A DNA stretch of 64,000 nt from Opacimonas sp002292215 (GTDB lineage Bacteria > Pseudomonadota > Gammaproteobacteria > Enterobacterales > Alteromonadaceae), in assembly GCA_943846745.1 (NCBI GenBank), contig OX044360.1:2666001-2730000 (forward strand), written 5' to 3'. The translations under genes and the position numbers were made by a program. Under the pieces are notes generated by a model. It worked only from the letters and a program-made list of their open reading frames with translations. It had not been told where the DNA came from and did no database searches. Below, piece by piece: positions 37,142 to 44,184 of the stretch; within the stretch, counting starts at the first letter, position 1, and the number at the start of each line of letters is the position of its first letter.

Positions 37142-37950
37142 TATTTTTTCTCTAACTGCTTGATAATATTGTTAAACATAGATTTAAACCCCAGTGATAA
37201 ATGAGTGAAGAACAAATGGGGATTAATGTAATAAGGGGCACGTTTGCCATGATAATCAATTGTCGGACCAATCTTTTCAAATTTGATCCCAATAAAACTC
37301 ATACTCCTAGCTAATCGTGGCTCCATCATTACATAGGTATGAGAAATGTTATGGTTTAACACAGTTGAAGCCGCAGCTAAATATAACCCCACCGCAATGA
37401 ACGGAAAACAACGTAATTCTTTTTCCGAATAAACTTCTTGGTTGATGACACCGGTTGCCGCTCCACTAAATTGATCAATTTGACGACGGCGGTACTCAGC
37501 GGGTACCGCAAGGCGTGAGAGTTCACATATTTGCTCTCGTGGGAATAGTTTTGGATGCAGTGTTTCATGGGTAATACTGTCACTACAAAATTTTTCAATG
37601 GGTAATAGTTCAGCCACCTTTGTAGGACGCACAATCCTAACCGTCCCAGCAAAAGCGTCTGTCGACAAATGTTTGAGCAAACAATGAATAGAATATGCAT
37701 CAAACTCATCTTGCTCAAGCGCATTTTCCTGAATGGGCTCCAAATGTAATTCTTCGCAATATACGCGATGGCGGATATTAAACGCCTCAAGTTGTAGTGA
37801 TAATTCAGTGGCGATAATAGGTGAAAAATATTCAGCAAAATGCGTCGAAATTCGATTTGCTTCGCGTAATGTTAAAAAATTTCTATACCCTTTTTTGATC
37901 GCAGAGAGTATCGATAACTGATGCTCTGGATGTAGTACAAGTGTTTGCAC
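37141..37950 (-). CDS. PEP-CTERM/exosortase-associated acyltransferase (TIGR03694, FeeM-like)
   Basis: A 269-residue GNAT-related protein of the N-acyl amino acid synthase/autoinducer-synthase fold. It has YFSPIIATELS, LEAFNIRHRVYCEEL, EQDEFDAYSIHCLL and ICELSRLAVPAEYRRR, motifs shared with the exosortase-system acyltransferases. Members are thought to make an N-acyl amino acid or similar small signal or lipid; the product here is not known. It pairs with the ThiF-like enzyme (one-base overlap). It lies 91 bases downstream of the ElyC/YdcF-like gene and may share its transcript. Confidence 0.85.
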   Translation of the reverse strand: MQTLVLHPEHQLSILSAIKKGYRNFLTLREANRISTHFAEYFSPIIATELSLQLEAFNIRHRVYCEELHLEPIQENALEQDEFDAYSIHCLLKHLSTDAFAGTVRIVRPTKVAELLPIEKFCSDSITHETLHPKLFPREQICELSRLAVPAEYRRRQIDQFSGAATGVINQEVYSEKELRCFPFIAVGLYLAAASTVLNHNISHTYVMMEPRLARSMSFIGIKFEKIGPTIDYHGKRAPYYINPHLFFTHLSLGFKSMFNNIIKQLEKK

Positions 37951-38041
37951 AATTCTATACGCTAAAAACTAAACATATGGAAAGTGTAGCAATGATCATC
38001 AAATCCGCTAGTTAATGTCGTAAAGCTTCCTCTTTAAAATC

Positions 38042-38812
38042 TCATTTTAGTGTGAATTTCTGCTGCAAATATAAATAGAGTAATGCGATGTATTCATAAA
38101 TTGCTCGTTCAACGTGTACAACGCTTATGGCTGATGGGTTGTTTAGACTGAATGTCCATGTTGAGCTGGATAGATAATCAACTGGAAAGAATCGGACCTG
38201 GGCATTGGGTGCAATCTTGTTGAGTATCATCGCAATCCTTGGAATATGTGTGGCTGAACTAATAATAATCGTCGTTTCACCTGCTAATAATGGTGCAACG
38301 GCCGTCAATTCTTCATAGGTATTGGTACCGGTCTTAACTAATATTAAATTATTTTCAGCCACCCCGCGCCTGAGATAAAAATTTGCTACCGCTTCGGTAT
38401 AGTTTTGCTCGGTGTCGCGCAAAAAATTTCCTCCGCTAATGATTAAGGGAAGATCCCAGTACTGACTTAAGAACAAGCCATTGCTAATTCGTTGATATGT
38501 GGCATCTGGCCAGCGAGTATGCTCGGGCAGTGTGGTGCTAGTTTGATAATACCCCGCTAAAATATAAATTTGGGTCGCGGTAGACAACGTCCTTGCTTGC
38601 AACGCTTGAGCAGGGTATCGGTACTCGATAGGTTGTAATAATAAACTAGAAAAAAAATACTGAGAACACAGTGATAACCATATAATAGCCATAAATAATA
38701 GTGACTTAGCCAAGCCTTTTTTACGAGTGAAGCGGGCGTAAAAGCCTGCCATACAAATCAAGATAATCACTTGTGTAATCGGGGAACATAAAGTTTGGAT
38801 CAATTCACGCAT
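38042..38812 (-). CDS. ElyC/SanA/YdcF-family membrane protein (DUF218)
   Basis: A 256-residue protein with two N-terminal membrane helices (about 12-28 and 36-56) and a DUF218 domain: IYILAGYYQTST, LPLIISGGNF, NYTEAVANFYLRRGV, TGTNTYEELTAV and IIISSATHIPRI. DUF218 proteins of the ElyC type act in envelope polysaccharide or lipid-carrier metabolism. Co-location with the EPS system fits, since undecaprenyl carrier is shared. A good -35/-10 pair lies upstream on the minus strand. The exact reaction is not established for the family. Confidence 0.85.
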   Translation of the reverse strand: MRELIQTLCSPITQVIILICMAGFYARFTRKKGLAKSLLFMAIIWLSLCSQYFFSSLLLQPIEYRYPAQALQARTLSTATQIYILAGYYQTSTTLPEHTRWPDATYQRISNGLFLSQYWDLPLIISGGNFLRDTEQNYTEAVANFYLRRGVAENNLILVKTGTNTYEELTAVAPLLAGETTIIISSATHIPRIAMILNKIAPNAQVRFFPVDYLSSSTWTFSLNNPSAISVVHVERAIYEYIALLYLYLQQKFTLK

Positions 38813-38899
38813 AGCACAACCTTGTTAAAAAGTGACTGGATGATTAGTAAAAGCAGACTACACTTAAAATAGTACATTTATGGCTCGATGTGTCGATAA

Positions 38900-38929
38900 A
38901 TTATATTGCCACGATTTTTCAGTTAACAA
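38900..38929 (-). promoter_or_regulatory. Sigma-70 promoter of the ElyC-like gene
   Basis: On the minus strand TTGTTA (38929-38924) and a perfect TATAAT (38905-38900) are spaced by 18 bases. They lie in the divergent region 38813-38938, shared with the trypsin-like protease gene. Confidence 0.55.
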
Positions 38930-38938
38930 AGGATTGTT

Positions 38939-39739
38939 ATGCGTCTAGTTAGTTTTTCTAAAAGTTCAGTCTTGAGTATTTGGTTCAGTGTGTGTGTTAT
39001 TGCTGCCTTTACTTCTGTTTCGGCTTTGGCCTTTACAGATTTAACCAAAACGATCAAAGCGGTCAGCCCAAGTGTGGTCGGCATTGGCTTGATGACTCCA
39101 ATTAATGCCCGTTCGGCACAATTACGTGGCACAGGATTTGTGTTCGGTAATGGTCAGTACGTTGCAACTAATTATCATGTGGTCTCAGATGTGCTAGATC
39201 CTACCATTGTGCAGTATTACGCGGTGTTAAATGGTTCCGGTAGGCGACCAGATGTTTTACGTGCGGAAATTATAGCAACGGATCTGGTGCATGATATTGC
39301 GATTTTACACATTACTAAATCGCTACCATCTTTAAAGCTCGCCATTGATGAATATTATGAGCCTGGGTTGGAGATTGCGTTTACTGGGTTTCCCATAGGG
39401 GCTGTGTTGGGATTATATCCTGCGACGCATGCTGGGATTATTGCTGGATTAACTCCTGATTCCACTCCAGCTCGAAATTCTGACCAGCTGACACAGACAA
39501 TTATTGAGCGTTTAAGTCAAGCATTTTTAGTTTACCAATTAGATGCGACGGCATACCCAGGTAATAGTGGTAGTCCATTATATTTACAGGAATCTGGTAT
39601 TGTAATTGGAATTATCAATAAGGTTTTTGTGAAGGAAGGAAAGGAATCAGCATTGACCAATCCAAGTGGAATCACGTATGCGATTCCGATTAGGCATTTA
39701 AAGCGTTTAGCAGAAAAACATCAAATTGCTTGGCAATGA
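38939..39739 (+). CDS. Secreted trypsin-like serine protease (S1/HtrA fold, no PDZ)
   Basis: A 266-residue protein with a Sec signal peptide (about 1-31, cut near ALA-FTD). The chymotrypsin-fold triad is His80 (TNYHVVS), Asp119 (VHDIAIL) and Ser210 (YPGNSGSP). It resembles the DegP/HtrA protease domain, but there is no PDZ domain after it. It is expected in the periplasm. Clear AAAGGA RBS. Its role here is unknown; processing of a sorted PEP-CTERM protein or quality control of EPS export proteins are possibilities. It ends before the sigma-54-preceded gene pair. Confidence 0.88.
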   Translation: MRLVSFSKSSVLSIWFSVCVIAAFTSVSALAFTDLTKTIKAVSPSVVGIGLMTPINARSAQLRGTGFVFGNGQYVATNYHVVSDVLDPTIVQYYAVLNGSGRRPDVLRAEIIATDLVHDIAILHITKSLPSLKLAIDEYYEPGLEIAFTGFPIGAVLGLYPATHAGIIAGLTPDSTPARNSDQLTQTIIERLSQAFLVYQLDATAYPGNSGSPLYLQESGIVIGIINKVFVKEGKESALTNPSGITYAIPIRHLKRLAEKHQIAWQ

Positions 39740-39816
39740 TAAATTCATTGTCGGTTTATTTTACATGTAAGCATAGTTTGAAAAATAAACCCATTTGAAT
39801 TCAGTGGTTTATGATA

Positions 39817-39832
39817 TGGCAAGAATATTGCT
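39817..39832 (+). promoter_or_regulatory. Sigma-54 (-24/-12) promoter
   Basis: TGGCAAGAATATTGCT matches the RpoN pattern TGGCA-N6-TTGCW with correct GG/GC spacing. The predicted start is near 39843, leaving a leader of about 85 bases before the ATG at 39928. It is the second such site in this XrtA region after the one at 36190-36205, so both may be driven by the same RpoN activator. Confidence 0.7.
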
Positions 39833-39927
39833 GATATTAAGTAATAATCATTTTATCAGTTAAATTTTAGAAGCACAGTGCACGTCAGGGGTATTCCGGG
39901 TGCATTGAACACACATGGAGTAGTTAA

Positions 39928-40306
39928 ATGAGCGAACATAAGCAACCTTCAGGGCAATCGACAGTATCAACCGATACTGCACGTCGCAAATTTTTAGTTA
40001 AAACATCAACAGGTATTGCTGCAGGTACCATCATGGCTAGCTTACCAACCAAGTGTGTTTGGTATCAATGCATATAAATTTAGCGGTGGCAGTGTTAGTA
40101 CTTATCCTGATAACACAACGTTGATTAAGATTTTAACCGGAGTGGTCGATACAGTTACACAATATTTAGACTTATATGGTCCTGAAAATATTAATTCGAT
40201 CTCAAATCTTGCGAATTATCTAGGTAACGAAGCCGCTGCTAGACGCTTGACTACTGCGAGTCAACTCGCTGCGTTAGTTGCGAATCCGAATCAAAGTTTA
40301 ATTTAA
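39928..40306 (+). pseudogene. Small Tat-like secreted protein, frameshifted
   Basis: ATG 39928 has GGAG upstream. The first frame reads to a stop at 40075-40077 (49 codons), with an N-terminal ARRKFLVKTSTGIAAGT, a Tat-like twin-arginine signal. In the next frame the text continues without a break as SVFGINAYKFSGGSV and on to NPNQSLI, stop at 40304-40306. Dropping one base near 40050 (in AACCAAGTG) would fuse them into a protein of about 125 residues. It could be a real disabling mutation, a programmed frameshift or a base-calling error. No family is recognised. The sigma-54 site upstream shows it belongs to the XrtA/RpoN group. Confidence 0.6.
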
Positions 40307-40341
40307 TAGGTTACGGGTACCACTGCATAATAAGGATGTAT

Positions 40342-40746
40342 ATGCTGATAAAAGCAATGTTACAAAAAAGGGGTGTATTTACACCCTATACATTAGCAAC
40401 CCAAACGGGATTTGCAACAGAGCTGGCATTGGCAATCTATAGTACTAGTGAGATATTTCAAATTTCATTAACCGCCCAGCAAAGTCATTTTGTGAGTGCA
40501 CACACCAACCCTCGCCAAGCTCGGTGGTTATGTCACGCAATGTATTCAAAACATCCGTTTGTTGTCACTCCATCACAATGGGTATACACGACTTATGCAT
40601 GGTTACGTGGTCACGTATTGAAAATGCCGGCCAAAACGTTACTTTATCATTTGAGTATGAAAGCCTATCGTTTTTGTGTAGAGCGTATTTTAGGTAAGCA
40701 TATTTTTACAAAGCAGGACAAAGGAACCGATCGAGTCATGCCGTAG
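40342..40746 (+). CDS. Unidentified 134-residue protein
   Basis: A protein of about 134 residues with no clear signal peptide. It is rich in Tyr, His, Thr and Arg, with TPYTLATQTGFATELALAIYST near the start and the aromatic QWVYTTYAWLRGHVLK later. No recognised family. ATG 40342 is used because AAGGA is five bases upstream; ATG 40336 is too close to that RBS. It follows the frameshifted Tat-like gene after 35 bases and precedes the epimerase gene by 46, so the sigma-54 transcript probably includes it. Its function is unknown. Confidence 0.6.
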   Translation: MLIKAMLQKRGVFTPYTLATQTGFATELALAIYSTSEIFQISLTAQQSHFVSAHTNPRQARWLCHAMYSKHPFVVTPSQWVYTTYAWLRGHVLKMPAKTLLYHLSMKAYRFCVERILGKHIFTKQDKGTDRVMP

Positions 40747-40792
40747 GTGTGATGCAGAACGTCTTTATTTAAAAAAAGGAACGCAACATAAC

Positions 40793-41809
40793 ATGAAAGT
40801 ATTAGTCACTGGCGCCGCTGGATTTATTGGTGCACATGTCGTTCAATCGTTATTAGAACGAGGTGATACCGTTGTGGGTGTAGATAATATTAATGATTAT
40901 TATGATGTCGCTTTAAAGTATGCGCGACTTGCTTGGATTGCTGAAAATCCAAATAGTCAGGCTTTTCGCTTCGTCAAATTAGATGTAGCAGACCAATTAG
41001 GGATGCAAACATTATTTGCTGAGGAGCAATTTGATAAAGTGGTTCATCTAGCCGCTCAAGCGGGGGTTAGATATTCCATTGAAAATCCTCATGCCTATAT
41101 TAGCTCTAATGTAGTCGGGTTTATGAATGTACTAGAAGGCTGCCGCCATAACCAAGTCGAGCATTTAGTATATGCCTCTTCCAGTTCAGTTTATGGTGCG
41201 AATGAAGCGATGCCATTTTCAGTTAATGATAATGTCGACCATCCTGTGTCATTGTATGCCGCCAGTAAAAAAGCCAATGAATTAATGGCACATACGTACA
41301 GTCATTTATATGCGTTACCGACCACAGGATTACGTTTTTTTACCGTCTATGGACCTTGGGGAAGACCGGATATGGCACCCATTAAATTTACCAAAGCAAT
41401 TCTGGCCGATGAACCGATTCAGGTGTTTAATTATGGTAATCACCGTCGTGATTTTACTTATATTGATGATATTGTTTCGGGTGTCATACATACGCTTGAT
41501 CATACGGCACAATCCAATCCAAATTGGCAGGGCAGTGCGCCTGATCCAGCGACTTCGAAAGCGCCTTGGCGTGTCTATAATATTGGCGCGCAAACGCCTG
41601 TTCAACTATTAAGTTTTATAGAAACATTAGAGCAAGCTATTGGCAAAGTAGCACAAAAAGAATTGTTACCAATGCAACCTGGGGATGTGCAGGATACGTT
41701 TGCCGATGTGGAATCGTTAGTCAAAGATGTGGGTTATCGCCCAACCATCGATGTTGCTGAAGGCGTTCGCCGCTTCGTTGATTGGTATAAAAGTTATTAC
41801 AGGCAATAG
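40793..41809 (+). CDS. NAD-dependent epimerase, UDP-glucuronate 4-epimerase-like
   Basis: A 338-residue extended SDR. It has the NAD motif TGAAGFIGAH (6-15), the active site YAASKKANE (Tyr-x3-Lys) and LRFFTVYGPWGRPDMAPIKFTK, which is highly typical of bacterial UDP-glucuronate/UDP-galacturonate epimerases of the LspL/CapI kind. It supplies a uronic acid donor for EPS, consistent with the acidic sugar and amidotransferase theme. RBS AAAAGGA upstream. Specificity among UDP-GlcA, UDP-Glc and UDP-Gal cannot be settled by eye. Confidence 0.87.
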   Translation: MKVLVTGAAGFIGAHVVQSLLERGDTVVGVDNINDYYDVALKYARLAWIAENPNSQAFRFVKLDVADQLGMQTLFAEEQFDKVVHLAAQAGVRYSIENPHAYISSNVVGFMNVLEGCRHNQVEHLVYASSSSVYGANEAMPFSVNDNVDHPVSLYAASKKANELMAHTYSHLYALPTTGLRFFTVYGPWGRPDMAPIKFTKAILADEPIQVFNYGNHRRDFTYIDDIVSGVIHTLDHTAQSNPNWQGSAPDPATSKAPWRVYNIGAQTPVQLLSFIETLEQAIGKVAQKELLPMQPGDVQDTFADVESLVKDVGYRPTIDVAEGVRRFVDWYKSYYRQ

Positions 41810-41880
41810 CGGTATAAAGTCTGCTCAAATTTTTCGTCAAGCACGGATTTAAATCAATATATCATAGGACTGTATTCAAT

Positions 41881-42345
41881 ATGAAAAACCCACGTAATTC
41901 AATAAGTTGGATGTTGTTTGTCATTTCGGTTTGTATTGTAATGATTGGCTGCAGTAGTCAGATGGCTGCGTCCATGCGAAAAGTCACTTACCCACCTGAT
42001 TTTACTTATACAAAGCAAGCTGACTTACGTACTGATATGGATCAATTAGCTAAGCAAATGGTAATACTAGAGCAAGCATTGGTTGCACCATCTACCGATA
42101 TTGACAATGCGAGAGAAATTCAGCGGCAACAAGTGCTTAGCACGTTACGGAATATGGGGCGTATCGCTGCAAGTTTACATGCGAATGACATTGGGACTAA
42201 TCACCCGTTTATGCAGGACTATATGCAAGAATTTATTGGCAAGATTGATGAAGCCCGGGTAGCGGCATCGATTGAACCGCCTCGTTATTATTTTGCCGGT
42301 AAAATTTCTGGTGGGTGTACTAATTGCCACAAGGTTAATCGCTAA
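41881..42345 (+). CDS. Cytochrome c-like lipoprotein with C-terminal CXXCH
   Basis: A 154-residue lipoprotein. The N-terminal hydrophobic segment ends in MIGC (lipobox), Cys about 24. The body is helical, with acidic Asp/Glu/Gln-rich stretches. The C-terminus carries GGCTNCHKVNR, a CXXCH heme-binding motif close to the end, as in cytochrome c' and c556 folds. It may be a periplasmic monoheme electron carrier or a sensor. It sits between the epimerase and acetyltransferase genes, so a link with EPS work is possible but unexplained. Family not otherwise known. Confidence 0.7.
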   Translation: MKNPRNSISWMLFVISVCIVMIGCSSQMAASMRKVTYPPDFTYTKQADLRTDMDQLAKQMVILEQALVAPSTDIDNAREIQRQQVLSTLRNMGRIAASLHANDIGTNHPFMQDYMQEFIGKIDEARVAASIEPPRYYFAGKISGGCTNCHKVNR

Positions 42346-42376
42346 AACTCGCTACAGATAATAAGGACCAAGCAAT

Positions 42377-43030
42377 ATGAGACACGCAGTAAAATTTATT
42401 TTAAACAGTTTGAGTCAACTCATCGTTTTACCTTTTGTTATTCTCACTCGATTAGAGCAGTATTTACTCCCTCGTAATACCGAAGTGTTATTTAATTTGT
42501 GTACCAATATTGTCGCTCTGTTTCCTGGGGTACCTGGCGTCTTTTTACGTCGTGCATTTTATACTTTGTCATTGGATAAGTGCTCTCTTCATTGTCACAT
42601 TGGCTTTGGCACGATCATTTCTCATCGCTGCACCATCATTCATAAACACGCATACATAGGCAATTATGCGTTAATTGGCAATGCAGAACTGGGCGAGTAC
42701 TGTCTAATTGGCAGTCGAGTGAGTATTTTAAGTGGCGAGGCGCTTCATGAACTGGATGAAGATGGCATGTGGACTCCATTTTCCTCTGACTTACTCAAAA
42801 AAGTGACCATTGCTAAAAATGTATGGATTGGTGAAGGGGCGATTGTGTCTGCTGATATAGGCGAATCTTGCATGATTGGCTCTGGCTCTGTTGTGAGTTC
42901 GCCGATTAAACCTAATATTATGGTTGCCGGTAATCCAGCTCGATTTGTTAAGCATTTAGCGCCAGCTAACCCATCAGAATCTAAAGGTTCGTCTGATTCC
43001 AAAGGGGACGGCCATGCCGTTACTTCATAA
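42377..43030 (+). CDS. Hexapeptide-repeat O-acetyltransferase, copy 2
   Basis: A 217-residue protein. An N-terminal hydrophobic stretch (about 8-24) is followed by a segment like that of the 10300 protein and then hexapeptide repeats (GFGTIISHRCTI, IGNYALIGNAELG, WIGEGAIVSADIG, MVAGNPARFV). A basic/Ser tail after residue 200 is lineage-specific. Acetyl-CoA-dependent acetylation of an EPS sugar is likely. It is similar over its whole length to the protein at 10300-10884, including the N-terminal non-repeat part, so the two derive from one ancestor. Confidence 0.85.
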   Translation: MRHAVKFILNSLSQLIVLPFVILTRLEQYLLPRNTEVLFNLCTNIVALFPGVPGVFLRRAFYTLSLDKCSLHCHIGFGTIISHRCTIIHKHAYIGNYALIGNAELGEYCLIGSRVSILSGEALHELDEDGMWTPFSSDLLKKVTIAKNVWIGEGAIVSADIGESCMIGSGSVVSSPIKPNIMVAGNPARFVKHLAPANPSESKGSSDSKGDGHAVTS

Positions 43031-43091
43031 TATATATCACCGATAATTGGTAAAAAAATATTAAATAAAGGTGTTTTTTAGGAAAGGGATT

Positions 43092-44171
43092 ATGCAAAGA
43101 CAGGGATTTATCGATTGGATGAAAGCGTTAGGGATGTTGCTAATAGTAATAGGTCATATAGTTGGCGACCCGAATAACCTTTTTAATTTAATCAGCCAAC
43201 CTATTTATACTAAGCAGTTAGGCGTTTGTTTGTTTATTTTTATAATGGGATGGAATTTAGCGAACACACGACAGACGGATTTTAGAGTGGTGTTTAATCG
43301 TCTTGTTCCTATCTATTTTTATGGTTTGTTGTTTACGTTAGTGCTGAGTTTTATATTTATCTTCACCAAAGGAGATATAAATGAAAGTAATTATGTCCCG
43401 TTTTTCTTCGGTCTCAATGTACTGTTCAATAGTTTCCCGGCAAACCCAACAACCTGGTATATAGGTACGTATTTACACATTTTGTTGTTTTGGTTTTTTT
43501 GTTTACGCGGCAAATCGATTACTAAAAAAATAGTCATGCAGGGGTTTGTTGTTGAATGTGTCACTCGTGCGGTATTGCTTGCGATGAATCAAGATTTTAT
43601 CGCATATATGATTTTGCCTAATTGGTTGACAGTATTCCTGTTAGGGGGGTATTTATGGGATAAAAAAGACACTCAATGGCAGCCTAAAGCGATAGCTATC
43701 ATTGTGTTGTGGGTACTCATATTGGCAATTTGGGCAAGTCCATGGAATGTGTTTTTTAATAGTGGAACGTTACCTTTTCGAGGTTTGACATTGGCTGATG
43801 AAGCTTCTTCAGTATGGTTTACCCCCGCATATTCATTGTTGATTTCCATTGTTTATTTGGTTAATACATGGGCGTTATTTGAATTATTAAGACGGCTACC
43901 AAAACTGCAATGGGTTGAATTTTTTGCTCGTAACAGTTTAATTACTTTTATTATTCATATGCCGTTGATATATGGATTAATGCGCGTCGTTTATGCACAA
44001 TTTGAGCACGCATGGATGGGGAGGCTTGCCTTGATCATGATTATTTTTGTCGGCTGTGCATTGGTGTCTGAATTGCTTCAACGTTATATTAATATTAAGT
44101 ATATTCAAGAAAAATCGTGGCAAATCAGCTCTAATGTTCTGGCACATTTACGGCTATCGAAAGATCTGTAA
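43092..44171 (+). CDS. Acyltransferase family 3 membrane protein
   Basis: A 359-residue integral membrane protein with about ten helices. Start MQRQGFIDWMKALGMLLIVIGH carries the family's His motif (VIGH). No SGNH domain follows, unlike the protein at 20634. It is expected to transfer an acetyl, succinyl or other acyl group to an EPS sugar. ATG 43092 has a strong GGAAAGGG upstream; a TTG 21 bases earlier is unlikely. Its stop precedes the large PL26-like gene by 13 bases. It may be a user of the acyl groups made by the ACP cassette downstream, which is inference. Confidence 0.85.
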   Translation: MQRQGFIDWMKALGMLLIVIGHIVGDPNNLFNLISQPIYTKQLGVCLFIFIMGWNLANTRQTDFRVVFNRLVPIYFYGLLFTLVLSFIFIFTKGDINESNYVPFFFGLNVLFNSFPANPTTWYIGTYLHILLFWFFCLRGKSITKKIVMQGFVVECVTRAVLLAMNQDFIAYMILPNWLTVFLLGGYLWDKKDTQWQPKAIAIIVLWVLILAIWASPWNVFFNSGTLPFRGLTLADEASSVWFTPAYSLLISIVYLVNTWALFELLRRLPKLQWVEFFARNSLITFIIHMPLIYGLMRVVYAQFEHAWMGRLALIMIIFVGCALVSELLQRYINIKYIQEKSWQISSNVLAHLRLSKDL

Positions 44172-44184
44172 TGGGGCGAATATT

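Noticed and set aside
37377..37838. A 153-codon minus-strand frame inside the exosortase-associated acyltransferase gene
   Set aside because: It overlaps the recognised TIGR03694-like gene in another frame and has no family features.
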